A DNA stretch of 64,000 nt from Melanocharis versteri (GCA_013397845.1 VZTG01004479.1:1021138-1085137), one strand, 5' to 3'. Positions 26,318 through 39,283 are shown, counted from the first letter of the stretch. Numbers and translations are program-made. Notes: generated by a model from the sequence alone, not told the origin.

Positions 26318-26475
26318 AGTTTGTTGTGAACAGAGATTCAGGAGACCTTCATTCAACTCTTGATGACACCATAGAGTCTTTGGGTGATATTAGGAAGTAT
26401 TAAACTTTCTGTGTCTCCAGCAGCTGTATGATGAAGCAGCAGTAGCATTTACATACTTTGTAAATGTGCTATTTA
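26318..26475 (+). mobile_element. MIR-like ancient SINE, plus orientation
   Basis: The string agattcaggagaccttcatt, then aactcttgatgacaccatag, then tttgggtgatattagg, then aactttctgtgtctccagc, then tactttgtaaatgtgc follows the order of the conserved MIR/CORE-SINE body: the tRNA-like to core transition, the 'tgtgtgacc' step, the 'aacttctctgtgcctcag' step and the 'tttgtaaagtgc' 3' segment. The divergence is high, as expected for an element fossil at the base of amniotes. It is inactive. Boundaries are approximate. Confidence 0.6.
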
Positions 26476-29400
26476 ATTAAGTTAACACATTTTTGGAAAC
26501 TTTGGGCATAAACCCCCAGAAGTCCACTAAGAGCTTTGTCAGTGTTTGGTTGTCTGTGACAGAAGAGTCCCTAACTCGCAGCTGACTGATTAGGCTTCAA
26601 TACATGAAGGATTTTTTTGTTTCTACCTGTCTTTTTAGCATGCAAGATGTAAGAAGACATCCACAACCACCCATAAAAACCAGGTTTGTTAAAAATCCCT
26701 GGAGTATATGCTTCCTTGAAATAATACATATACCTGAACAATAGTCATAAAAATATTCTGTGAATGGATTTGCATGTATGCATGGATTATTTTTGTGGAA
26801 TGAGACATCTCCAAAGTCCAGCTTTTTGGATGTGTTGTAGTCAATACACTTCAGGAAAAACTTCTGTATGAAAGAACTTTGATATAATGGGTTGTGTGCA
26901 AATTCTGAAATGTGTATTTTGAACAGTTTTGCTGTTCAGATGTTTATTTGATTACAAAACTGTCAGTTTTAGCATACTGAATTTTGTATTACTCTGTAGT
27001 GAACTAATTGCTTTACTTCTAGTAATACAAAAATTAATTACAAAGTTCCAAATTTGTTTTTCATTGAGTTTTAAAGCAAATCCTCACTCATATTTCATCA
27101 CACCTTGTATGCATGAATTCCATAAAAACTGAATGAAAAATTAGCTAACTGATTTTTTTTTCTACAGATTGACAAGTTATCCTTACTTAATTAGCACATC
27201 TCCTATTAAATATTCTGAAGGTAATATAAATTAGTAGTTTTCTTACTACCTATATTGTCTGAATAAAGTAGCACATCATATTATGTAGACAGACAAAAAG
27301 TAATATCTGAGTTCTAAATAAACTAGAGAGGATACATTGTGTACCTAATGCAAAGGAAACAGAAGAGGTGATGTTCTCAGGTACATCAAATATTTATGGG
27401 CTGACGGTAACATTGGCAGTAGTGACAGGTTGCACTCAAAATGCTTTAGACTTCCTTTGATTATTTAGGTGACATATGTCCAAAATTCTGTGCACTGGTA
27501 TCTAGTGTGGAAATTTTCACTTTAACATAATGTTGGGAGCCCTGTTGTCTTTTTATCTTGGTGAGAAATATATAAATCATTTTCTGGGGCTATTTCCACA
27601 CGGTGTCTCTCTCATGGTTAGGAAGTAGGAGAATGGATACAAAAGGAAAATCTTTCTAAGTGTTGAAATACTATTTTTGGAATCTGATATGCAGATTTTG
27701 AGCCTGTTATCAGTTTATGAATACTTATGCAAATAATCATGCAAAAATATGACCTTGTCTATCATCCAAAGTAACGTTTGCCTGATTTCACCAAAAGTAG
27801 TTTAATCTCCACTATAAATAGGAAGGGTATATGCGTGCATACCTGCATGCACAGGAAAGTTGCTTTCAGTTTTATGCTTCAGATTTCCTCCCTGCAACAA
27901 CTGAAATCACAGGTGTTGCTTTGTAGCAACCACCCCTTCCTTCTTCAGTTACTAAAATTCAGCAAGATTATTTATGAACTCTTGCAGGTTTTATGCTGGA
28001 ATGGCATATATTTTATGAAAATAGCTTAAAACAAAACTCGAACTGTCATATATACCTGGGCAGAGCAACATAATATATGAAAAAGAATGATAATGCAGCT
28101 ATATGAATGTGTTTTATAAGCAGCCATATATGCTCTGTATCAAGAATAATAACTTCTTTATTATTTATATGTTGCCATAAGTGTACATAGGCATCAAAGT
28201 CAAGGCTTGTAGAATAATTGATGAACCAAACAATAAATATTTTCAAAATGCTCAGAAGACCTAACCTAACTCAAGTCCCAGCTGAGGAGGAAGGCAAGAT
28301 CAGGGCAACTGGGGAGCTATGAGAAATTAAACATGCTATGTATGGGGCAGATATAGCCCAAGTGCACAGCTGTTCCATGTGCTCACAAAAAGCTAATGCA
28401 TTAAATAGTTAATCTTTCATTAAGAGTGTGTAATCAGTTGGCATGATTTGCTCAACACAGAAGAAAATGGGTGACTGTTCCCTTGAGAGTGCAATTCCAA
28501 GCTTCAGCACTATCAGTCTTTGAGGAAACCTCACTTCTCAGTTTTAGATACAAAATATGGCAAATGCAGTCTTGTTCTTTCTCAGAAGCATGAAGTAAAA
28601 GAAGGAGAAAAAAATAGAGAAAAAAAGGACAATATCAAGACAAACTCTTCACCTCGGTTGGGACAGAGTGAGGATCAATACTGAGTTACGAAAAGGCTTT
28701 GCAGATTACTCTGTAGATTAATACACTCCATCAGCAGCACCTGCCATTTCAAAGGAGCAATAAAAGGTTAAGGGAACAAGATCAAGCAAGAATATTCTTC
28801 AGCTGTGATTCCTCCTTTGGAGAGATGCCTTTATTTGCTTACTAAAGGAGTTGAGTCCAGCTCCTGGTGTTGGTGTTGATGGTATAAGGAGGAACAAGGA
28901 GGAGTGAGATGGGGGATGGGACTCCAGGAAGTCTCTTCCACTAGTTACAGCCACTGGGGTTTAATGCGATCTATAAACTCATCTGTCTGTTTACATACCA
29001 GCAAATGATACGTCTCTCTGATCCACTTACATTTTCAAGCCTAATGTATACACAGGGCACTGACGTTGTGTATACAAGACACAGAGATAGCTGGGGGCTG
29101 TGTGCTATCCCTGCTTTCACAGCACACTGTCACTCTTATAAATAAAGCATTCGCTCGGGAAAAGAGTCTGAGAGCTGGAGAGCCACATTGCGTGCAAATC
29201 CAGCTCACTGCCTGAGCTTCCTCGAGGTTGAAGCTAATCCTAACTGACATGTTACAGTAAAAGTACTTTATAAAATCAATATTAAATTCACAGCCTTTGA
29301 CATCCTGGGACATCAAAGATAAAGGGGAAATAAGCTGTGGAGTAAACAGTCCTGCAGCTATGCCAGTTGCTCAAGGAGAGAGGCAAAGGAAGACACAGGA

Positions 29401-30892
29401 GACCATGGGGTAAATTAGTACAGTGCTAGTCTTGTTTTTATACCAAGGTCTTGACATCAATGAAAACATTATAAAAACAGCACGCGAACTCTTACAAACA
29501 AGAAAAAAAATATTTGGAAAGACTCACTCAGTTACAAATTCATATAACCTTTTAAGGTTAAAGGGATATAATGCTACGTATGCAAGCCACATTTTTAGTT
29601 TTCCCTTTCAATAAATTATACCCGAGAGTGATAAGATAATAAAAGTCTAATAATAAAACAATGTACCACTGAACTAAAGAACTGGGCTAGAATTTGACTG
29701 TACAATCCTAACATGATATGATCATTCTAGCTTTCTGTGATGTACACCCATGTGTATTCTACAGTCATCCAGGCTGACATACAGTCAGCCATCATAGTGT
29801 TTGTATTATGGGTGTGGAACACAAATTGTATTAAGTCAAGAGGAGGAGAGCTTGAACGGTGGTGGAGCTACCTGCCTGCTTAATCCCAAATTCTGTCTTT
29901 CATATGTGGAATGACAGTCACGATTTATACTTCAAAAGGTAACACTGGCATTGATCAAGGGTAAAAGGAAGACCAGGATCAGCTCAAAGCTGGAAAATCT
30001 CCCTTCTTCACCTCGCACTATCTTCCTCAAGCCATTTCCTATTGATAAATAAAAGCAGCATGTACTCTTGAAGCAAGGCTGTGTAAGTCAAGATACTGGA
30101 GAATTGCATTGTGTGAATTGAAAATATTCCTTGACATTTTGTGGTTTTTGTGTAGTGAAGTTTGCAGCTCTGATGGCTCTTGGTGGTACTTGCATCAGTC
30201 TTAAGAACTGATCTGATATGCAAACACTTCTACTAAGAATAGGCATTGAAAGAGTAGAAAAATTAAATCTTTTGCACAATGAAATTTGCTGAAACTTTAA
30301 TTTAAAACCAAAAATATTTGACTTTTCACAGGAAACCACTAATGAATTTTTACTCATAATAGAATGACACACTAACTTGCTGTACCACATAATATTGCTA
30401 TCAACCATTACCCTCTGATTAATACTTATGATGAGAAAACTGTTATGGTTTAGGAAAGAAAGAGAAAATTAGTATGTTTGCTCAAATTAAATATGAAAAG
30501 AAGGCACAGTAACAACTGTTTTTATTTAGTTAATGTATCTTCAAGAAATAAATTTATTTCCTGATGTTTAGGAAAACATGTAATTTCAAGAGTATTCAAC
30601 CCTAATGTTAGCAAGGGCTAGATACCTAAACTTATTCTGAATAGCCGAATCGAAAGTATTTGTGGGCAACAGACTAAACTTAAGGGGAAAGGACTGAAGG
30701 AGAGATGCAGTAGAAGTGATAGACCTGATAGGACTGATAAAGGAAGAAGCCACCTCACCTCTCTCTACAGAACACACACATTTTCAGACATGTAAATGAA
30801 TATAAGCTTTTCTAGCCCTTAGAGCTGACGTCAACATTTAGGAAATGATAATTATGGGATGAGGTGTGACTTGGTGTGGGAATCCTATTAGA
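26476..30892. other. Unique AT-rich sequence, no gene seen
   Basis: No gene recognised. Frames at 27778-28029 (plus) and 29041-29316 (minus) show no domain. A very weak MIR-like order of words is seen at about 28500-28565 (agcactatcag ... cacttctcagttttag ... caaaatatgg). Confidence 0.5.
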
Positions 30893-30978
30893 ACCAAAAG
30901 AAAAACAAAACAAAATGACAGAAAAAAACCCCTAAAAAAACCCACCCAAACAAAACCCAAACCAAAACAAAAACCCCA
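30893..30978. repeat. A/C-rich low-complexity block with clustered C-tracts
   Basis: Nearly all bases are A or C on the plus strand (T and G almost absent). C-tracts lie at 30929-30932, 30941-30943, 30945-30947, 30956-30958 and 30974-30977. The minus strand is therefore a G/T strand with five G-runs of three or four. The minus-strand open frame across it (30888-31121) is only the translation of this low-complexity strand. Confidence 0.75.
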
Positions 30979-33900
30979 TAGCAAACAAAAATACCAGAAA
31001 GGTCAATTCTAGCATCTTCTGTTAGCACATGTCTGTTATGCACAACTGATTTTACTAGGATGAATAAAATCTTTGTCAGCAAACAGGATGGAACCATTTT
31101 AATAGCTGTTACAAAGACCAAACCAACATTTAGCCTAAGGCTAGTGTCTTCATTTGGGAAGTAAAGAAACCCTTACGGCCTCTTCTAAATATACTGCTGG
31201 CTTTCAGTGACCAACAACTGGTAATGGCATCTATGGCTGCCCTTTTGGAGCTTTCATGTGCTTGGCAGCATGCCAGTTTTTGAGTTAGAAGAGCCAAAAG
31301 CTGGGTTAAACAATCACTTTATGCATTATTTTACCATTGCAGAATAAAAAAGCAAATATGCTGATTACCAGAAACCAATGCTTTTCAGCTTGCTTTACTC
31401 AGGGTCATAGAGGATTCAGTCCAAAGCAACCTGCAGAAGACAGTGAATACATCTGGCCCTGTGGAAGACCCTTGATCAGAGATTTGAGGATGACACGTAA
31501 CTTGAAAAGTACTTCTCACATCAAAATGAAACTCAAGAAAACAAAGGAATTTTTGAGAACAGAAGGCAAAATAGGTATTTATTAAACCAAATCAAGATTC
31601 AAACAAGTAATTTGAGTTTTTGAGAAAGATTTCCTTCATGTTGCTTAATGTAACTACTCCCCACAAAAAAAAGCATTCCTACTGTTGTATTAAGGACTTA
31701 CATTTTTGTATTCTATGTGATGTTTTGTGTGTTGTTACAGAAATGACAAACCCAATTATTTTCATGCACAAAAAAAATATAAAATGTATGAGACATTTGA
31801 TTTTCTTGAGGTGTCAGCACTGTTTATCTTACTGAGTACAATAGCTCATATCATACATATTTTTATTATGTTCTGTATATATTTGCACACTGCACTTATA
31901 ATCATCTTAACAGATCATAGCAATGTGCTAAGCAACAAGAATAACATCCATTACAGATTATTTGCATTTTTATTTCCCCAAAAGAGGAGGCATACACAGT
32001 CATTTTTGTAGGGCTGATTGGGTCCTTTTTGGTGCTTTTTTGCTAGGATATTTTTAGATGGATCTTTTTGTTGGATATATTTGCTCTCTTTTACAAATTT
32101 CCAGGGTGCTGTACACTTATGCTAGAGATGGCAGTATAAAAGTAATAGATCTTCTCTCTAGATGGAAGGTTTCTACAGCTGCTGCTTTTTTCCCCCTTTG
32201 CGATCATTCCATGACAGATCAGTTCTTTAGGATATTTTGTTAGTTTTGATAAAGACACATTGATGGTCATTCAATAGACTGCAGTGTGACCAAGAGGTTG
32301 AAGGTTAAATATTTCCCCACAGTGAAGAATAATTTGTATATGGTAAGCTAAATGACTCTAAATAGCCCTATTTTACAGTCTTTCTGAGGCAGATGGGATG
32401 TAGAAGTCTGCTCTTTTAGGTCCAGGGTCAGATTTGGTGAATACACAATCATACTCCCTACCCGCACTTTGAAGACTGTACAACAATGATTGTGTGTCAA
32501 AGGAAACATTTTAAAAACAAAGTAAGTACTCAGACCATCACTAGCTGGAGTTACTACATTCATGCCTGATAACAGTTTGATTTTAATTGGACAAAAAGTT
32601 GGCTAGAAAACATCTGACTATGTAGCAGAGAGGGGTAGCATTGCATGTTGAAGTAATAGAGGAGAATTATACTTCTGCTTGTTCCTTCAGGAAATAACAC
32701 TTCAAATGAAATGTCTTCTTGCAAAATGTCCTGGAGGGTATAACAATATGCTCAACATAAAATAGATAGGCAATAAATATTCAAAACATTACACAACATT
32801 ACAAATTTGTATAATCACAAATGCTTAATTGAATTGTTCACAAATAATTTATTATGGCTTCTCAAACTGTTTTTGTTATACTTAGGTAAAACCCTAAGAT
32901 TGTAAATCCATAAAAGAAAGACTTTAGCACAAAATGCTAAATGTACTTAATAGTATATTTTATTATTCCTTCTGTAATACTCAAATGTACTGGGATCTGT
33001 CTCTTATCTTCCAAAGAAGTTTTGAATTAATTTCTTAAAGGCATCTCTTGACCAGCAGGAAATTATCAAATTGAAAATTCCTGTATCATGTAGAAAAATT
33101 GTATCTGCTTCTGCTTTGCATGCCCGCTTCTTTGTCTATACTAGTAATGAGAGAGGAGACAAGAGATTCAAATACAGATTTTGTTTTATATTGCATAGTG
33201 CTGTTTTTAGCTCACCAAGCCATGGTTATTTATGGTTCATTTCCAGGTAGTCATGCGTAAGAATCTCAGCTATAAAGTCTATGAACTGCAGTGGACTATT
33301 GTGCTAACACAATACCTCACATACTGATAAGAACACAGATGAAACCAAAGTGTAATTTTTCATTACTACAAATTGGTACACGGAAGTGGCCCAAATTAGG
33401 TGACGCATTATGATAGCAGTTATTAAAAAGTCAAAATTTGCATATCAGCATTACACATTCATTGTTCAAAAATATGAAAGATACTAAGGCTATACATAGG
33501 GCATCACAACTGTACCCCATTATCACTGAGTACTAATTAAATAATAGGGATCTGAACTGAAATTCTATGGTTGACCTGTGTGTAGGAAGCCCATATTAAT
33601 AATTATACCCTTGAATAACAATGATCTACTTCTACTGATACAAAAGCTTGTTTCTTCCTGCAAGGGATGAAGTCAATAGAAACAAGAAAACATTTTTCTT
33701 TTTGACTGAAATAGTATTTATCTTTATCATGTTATTTTTTAAATAGCACTTTTTCAGATTGTGAAGGAAATATTGTCACTTCATCAGTGATGACTAGTTA
33801 AGTCATAAGTCTTTACTCTGCAGAGTGTTCATTGATGAAATATTAATGTGACCTCAAATATACTGGAAAATTTAAACTATTTGTGAATCGCTAACAGTGA

Positions 33901-36020
33901 ATCTCATTCTAAATAACATAGTCTCTATGGTATCTGTACTTCTATAAATCAAAAATTAGCTAACAGTCAACTTTATTGGTATCATCATAGCCAAATATGT
34001 TAAATGCAGCTATGCCAAGGCATCTTACCTATTTCAGTCTGATATTCAATTAATAAAATAAATCAATCAAACATATATGCAGATGACTCATTCTGCGTTT
34101 AAAAAGTGTTCACAGCTTCAGCTCTCAAAAACCTCATTTAATCCATTTTCCTCTCCATGTTTTCTTTTTCATTCTAGGATTCCTTCTGCATAACCAAGAA
34201 GTATGAAGTGGAGAAGTCTAAAAAGGTCCTTCCACAATGTGTGTTATTGTGGGCATATTGTAGCAGTGAATGCTATTCACCCACATGGGTAGTAACACCA
34301 AGAATATTTGCTGGAGCAAGTGCTGTTGAATTTGCATGAAGGCTGTAATTGCCTTCCAAAATATTAATGCATTAGAAACAGCACAAAGATGAAGGGTTTT
34401 TTTTTTAAACAAAAACCTCAAAAGCATTATAGAAATACTAAGTCTAAACTATAAAGGTCAAAACTTCCTCTATGCAAGCAATACAATTTTTTGCTTTCAT
34501 ATGCTTTCATAAAAACCCCAAAAACACAACACAGAAAGCAGAACAGTCTGCTCTCCCGTAATTATTTAAAAAGCAAAAGAGAGATAAACACTTTTAAGTA
34601 GGCAAAATATAAGAAACCTAGGCATGGATTGCTGCTTCCAGAATTAGCAAATGCCAGTCTTGGGCTGCAATCCAGTCTGCATCAGCAGATGAAGAGAACT
34701 ACTGCTTTACCTCTGTCTAGTGAAGATGGTTTCCAGTTTGTTAGATAATGATGGTCACAAAGAATACTGATTAGGCCTCATGTTTCTTGACACCTCCCCC
34801 CTTCACTCCCAGTTTTTCTTAAATGTTTTGTTAAGTACTATAATGTAAACTGTTATGGAGAAAGATGTAACCCCTTCAAACTCTCCAAATTTGAATCACT
34901 CAGGGTCATGTTGAAACCTGTACTGACATTTCCTTTGCTTTCGTTGTTATGTGTACAAACCTCACTGGTTTTAGATGCTTTTAGAGCTGTCTGTATGATG
35001 TTCTCATACTCATCAATCCCTAATTGGACTAAAGTCTCATATGGGTATGTACACCTACAGTCAGCCTGGTCTTTTGTACCAGATCCCCTCAGTTATGAGT
35101 GTTTTACTTCTTTGTTATTGTGATCTTCCTTGAAATATATTGTTACACTTTTCAGTGGTAAACAAACTTTACTCATTTTGGTGTAAAAAAAAAAATGCTG
35201 AGAAAATAGTTTTAAGGGGTAGAATCCCGTGTTATTTGTGAGCTACCAGGAAACATCATGTAAAGCTTCTTGACTGAACTTCAGATCAGACTTCCCCAAT
35301 CGCATTACCACTGTGCCAGTTTCACAAAGGAGATTTCTCCTTTGCTTTCTTAGCCACTGTCTTAAGGACAAAGGGAGATCAAAGCACTTCCTCAGAGTAA
35401 ATTTCCTACATAAGTATTTCAAGGTCTTTATAATTTTTCCAGAAAAATTCGGTACAGCTGACCTCTAGTAAAATATTTGTCTGGAAGCAATACTGAATAC
35501 CAGAATTTGAGTTGAAGTGAATAGTCCCAAACTAAATCAATACCAAATACTTCTGAATCATGATGAATTGTTGCACAGCAGTCTTAATCAACAGAAAAAT
35601 TGAGTCTCGGGAAGCTTCGGTCTTACTTCTTTCTCTGCCATTTATCTGCTCAGTGTGATTCCAGGTCACTTTGCATCTCTTGTGAATTCTTCCATGTGTA
35701 GCCTACCTTGTCTGTTTAAACTGAAAGATCTTTGGGAAGAGAGCTTGCTAAATTTCAGTTCTGTGGCTAAGCCAGCAAGGCCCTATGTTCAACTGCGATT
35801 TCTAATCTCTCCTGCCATAAAAAAATGTAAAAATGTAATGCTTGCCAGAATGAGGAAGTTGAATGTTAGCCTTAGATTTATTCCTTAAAGAAAAAATCTA
35901 CTGCAAAGAGCAATTACTTCAATTAAAATTCAATCTTTATATTGTTAGTTTTCTCACATAGACTTAAATCAGCTATTAACCGGTGAAAATATATTGTGAG
36001 GAGTCAAGCGCATTATTACC
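30979..36020. other. Unique AT-rich sequence, no gene seen
   Basis: About 5 kb without a recognised repeat family or gene. Short frames (31337-31585, 31727-32011, 34908-35123, 35655-35888 plus; 32348-32563, 34218-34427 minus) have no recognisable domains and no convincing paired splice sites. Confidence 0.55.
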
Positions 36021-36400
36021 ACAGAATCACAGAACCGTTTAGGTTGAAAAAGAACTCCGAGATCACTGAGTCCAACCTTAGACCATGTAAACTAGACCTA
36101 GTGCTACGTCCAGTCGTTTCTTGAACACCTCCAGGGATGGTGGCCCCACCATCTTCCTTTGGCAGTCCATTCCAGCATTTAACAGCCCTCTCCATGATGA
36201 AGTTCCTCCTGATGCCCAACCTAAACCTCCCTTGCCACAACTTGTGGCTATGCCTTCTTGTCCTGTTGCCAGTTACCTGGGAGAAGAGGCCGACCCTCAC
36301 CTCTCCTTTCAGGCAGTTGCAGAGAGTGATACGGTCACCCCTCAGCCTCCTCTTCTCCAGGTTAAACAACCCCAGCTCCCTCAGCCACTCCTCCCACAAC
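36021..36400 (-). mobile_element. CR1 LINE, 3' end, minus orientation
   Basis: On the minus strand the frame reads WLRELGLFNLEKRRLRGD and later RTRRHSHKLWQGRFRLGIR, the conserved end of CR1 ORF2. It then passes into the 3' tail, ending at the plus-strand string acagaatcacagaaccgttt at 36021, which is the reversed CR1 terminus. The frame stays open for 127 codons (36016-36399), so this is a fairly well-preserved but heavily 5'-truncated copy. It is the only CR1 in this window on the minus strand. Confidence 0.9.
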
Positions 36401-37089
36401 TTACCCTCTAAATCTTCATCTTATCATTTCATTTGCAATATTCATATCATATTGTCTTCATTTGTAATATTTCTGTTATTCTTACTTGTGGTTTCTTATG
36501 GTAACTTAAACTCTTTCTCCATTAACTTTTAAAATACAGTTAATATGGAAAATCATTAGAAATAGTAAATATTAATGATTACTGCCATTCCAGGTAATAA
36601 ACTGAAGTACAACTTAGTTGTTTTATTTGGTTTAAAACCATATCAATAACATATTCATTTAGAATGTGGACATTAAGAAAGGCAGTTCCACATATAAAAA
36701 TATGTGATTAGTAATATGTGATAGGATCTCTCTTCACATATACAGGTGTTGATTATTTATATAGGTGTACAGGTAATTAAAAACAGGTATTATTACACAG
36801 CAGTATGTGTAGGAAACAGACCTACAGATTTAACCCCATCTACAGACTGATGCAATTTTGATTTAATGCCAATAATATTTTGATATAATAGTAGTTTGTA
36901 GTCTTCAGAAACAGAAAAAAAACGGTCAAGGCACTTTAGGGTATTTTAGCACGTGACAGATGTTCCCTTTTGAGAAGTGCTTGCAGCAATTTAAAATGCT
37001 AATATTACACATAAAATCTTCTTTGCTATTCGAAGAACAACTTCCATGTATTTCAGTTTACTAAGAAAGAAGGAGAGTCCATTGTAGTT
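36401..37089. other. AT-rich spacer between two CR1 copies
   Basis: Nothing recognised. The sequence is strongly AT-rich with short repeats of the word tatgtgat/tatata. Confidence 0.55.
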
Positions 37090-37681
37090 CCTGGGGTGCA
37101 TCAGAAAGAGCACTGCCAGCAGGTCAAGGGGAGTGATCCTGTCCCTCTACTGAGCCCTCGTGAGGTCTCACCTGGAGTGCTGTGTCCAGTTCTGGGCTCC
37201 TCATGACAAGAGAGACACAGAGCTCCTGGAGCAGGCCCAGTGGAGGGCAACGAAGATGATTAAGGGACTGGAGCATCTCTGCTGTGTGGAAAGGCTGAGG
37301 GAGCTGGGCCTGTTCAGCCTCAAGAAGAGACAGCTGAGAAGGCACCTCATCAATGTCCGTCAGTATCTGAAGGAAGGGTGTCAAGAGGATGGATCCAGGC
37401 TCTGCTCGGTGGTGCCAAGAAATAGGACAAGAGACAGAACCTGATGCACAGGAAGTTCCACCTGAACATGAGGAAGAACTTTACTGTGTGAGCGATCACA
37501 CACTGAGACAGGCTGCCCAGAGAGGTCGTGTGGTCTCCCTCCCCGAAGATATTCAAGAACCGTCTGGACACAGTCCTGTGCCGTGTGCTCTAGGATGACT
37601 CTGCTTGAGCAGGGAGGCTGGCCCAGATGACCCACTGTGGTCCCTTCCAGCCTTACCCACACTGTGGTTCTGTGATTCTGC
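37090..37681 (+). mobile_element. CR1 LINE, 3' part of ORF2 plus tail
   Basis: The plus-strand frame at 37160-37444 reads RSHLECCVQFWAPHDK, then RATKMIKGLEHL, then RELGLFSLKKRQLR, the signature carboxyl end of CR1 ORF2. After a frameshift near 37440 the homology continues (aggaagttccacctgaacat; gaggaagaactttactgtgt; ctgcccagagaggt) to the 3' tail, which ends ggttctgtgattctg at 37680. It is 5'-truncated with no endonuclease or reverse-transcriptase core, so it is inactive. It lies about 700 bp from a CR1 of opposite orientation. Confidence 0.93.
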
Positions 37682-38559
37682 ATAGAGTTTAGTATTAAAG
37701 ATCTTTCTAATCTTTATTGATCATATAATTTATCTTTTTATTCAGTTTCTGGGTTTTTCAATTATTTTTCAGATCTCAGGTATATTATAGTTTTCTATGA
37801 ATTAATCTAGCATTGAATTGCAGGCTTACTTATTGGGTAAATTCCCTGAAACTTCACATTATAATACAATATCTCCACGTTTAATCACTCTGAAACTGTA
37901 TTTGTCTTTGATCTAATTTTTTTACATGAATGTTGTTTGTCTTGTGATATTTTGTTTCATTTTATTTTTAAATATCATCCAGAACACTAGAACTTCTTGT
38001 AAGAAAGAGACTATCTGTTATATGTAGCTGTTGTATTTCAGAGCTCCTCATTTAGGCAATGGCATTTGTTGAATAATATTCCTTCTGCTACCCCTACAAA
38101 AATCTTCCTAAATGTGACTCTGTTATAGAAGACTCAAATAAACTTGCCTGTTGTTTGTAATGTTAGTAGAACTAAATTTCTACTATTTTACGATTGATGT
38201 TCACTGAGCATACAGCATGTTGGGAACATGCTGTATAACACTTGCTGCAATTGCTATTACTAATTGCTTAATGGAGGAATGGGGTTAAGCTCTGGTACAA
38301 TATAGACATTATTTTATTTGTGCTTCAGTGAATCACCTAACCACATGGATGAGAAAAAGGCAGAGATAAAGGTCAGACAAAGTACTAAATAAGAAACCTG
38401 GGGAGCTGATGCTAAAGAGGCTTAAAGCTGCTAAGGGAAGTGAAAGTGATGAACTAGGAAAACTGAGGTTAGAAATGATAAAAACGGCTAAGAATTATGC
38501 TATTCAGACAGTGAAGAAAAACTGACAAGAAAAATATAATAATGTACAGTATACAGAGC
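37682..38559. other. Unique AT-rich spacer containing a strong short hairpin
   Basis: No gene recognised. A perfect inverted repeat with 12-bp arms lies at 38210-38236 and is listed separately. Confidence 0.55.
38210..38236. repeat. Perfect 12-bp inverted repeat with a GGG loop
   Basis: The arm atacagcatgtt at 38210-38221 is exactly complementary to aacatgctgtat at 38225-38236, with only GGG between. No T-run follows, and in a bird genome a transcription terminator is not expected. It may be a chance or decayed palindrome, a short hairpin transcript, or a dyad binding site. Confidence 0.8.
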
Positions 38560-38828
38560 CTAGTCCCTCAGGGCTCTGTCTTGGAACTGGTGCTCTTCCA
38601 GATGTTCAACAACATAGACAGTGGAATCACGTGCACCCTCAGCAAATTTGCGGATGACACGAAGCTCAGCGGGGCAGTTGTGGAAGCCCCATCAAGGCCA
38701 GGTAGGATGAGGCCCTGAGCAACCTGGTCTAGTGTGTAGCATCCCTGCTTATGGCAAGGAGGTTGGAATTAGATGATCTTTAAGGTCCTTTCCAACACAA
38801 AACATTCTATGATCGCATGACTCTATGA
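38560..38828 (+). mobile_element. CR1 LINE with a large internal deletion
   Basis: The 5' part carries the end of the reverse-transcriptase core: gtccctcagggctctgtctt and then the frame SKFADDTKLSGAV (about 38641-38680), including the catalytic F-A-D-D box. Directly after this, near 38680-38700, the sequence switches to the CR1 3' tail (gagcaacctggtctagtgtg; ggaattagatgatctttaag), ending ATTCTATGAtcgcatgaCTCTATGA at 38828. The rest of ORF2 that should lie between is missing. It is a dead copy, formed either by deletion after insertion or by template jumping during insertion. Confidence 0.9.
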
Positions 38829-39283
38829 CATAATATCATTATAACAGCAGATTATAATGGCTAGAAACTGGAGAGCAGGGAAGGAGGAAGGTCCAGAGGA
38901 TATGGGGAGAAATATAAAACAAATACCATTTTCAGAGTGTGCAATGAAATTCATCATTAGTCTGTATACTGTATAGTCTGTTGATAAGCATGTCTTGTGT
39001 GCTTTAGAGTAGTTCAGTTACTTCAATGGCTTAAGTAGCCAACAAATATTCAGGGAATCTAAAAAAGAGATTCATCTTGATCCTGGGAGTCTGATTTGCT
39101 TGAATGACAAATATTTACATTTGCAATAGAAGAAGTTTGGCTATAAAAATATAAATTATACTATAAATAATTCTATACAACAAATTATATATACCATAAT
39201 GAGTATAATAAATTATTCTACAAATGAGAATTGAAGATGAGTTTATCTGATTTGGGAATTTTATTTTAAAAGATGCATTTCCC
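38829..39283. other. Unique AT-rich spacer
   Basis: No gene or repeat recognised. A cluster of ataaattata-type words occurs at 39150-39225. Confidence 0.5.

Noticed and set aside
28500..28565. Weak MIR-like word order
   Set aside because: Only the 'cacttctcagttt...aaaatatgg' step matches, which is too little to annotate.
36016..36532. Frames of 96 and 131 codons on the plus strand, opposite the CR1
   Set aside because: They are antisense shadows of the minus-strand CR1 ORF2 end.
37124..37683. Minus-strand frames of 73-100 codons
   Set aside because: They are antisense shadows of the plus-strand CR1 at 37.1-37.7 kb.
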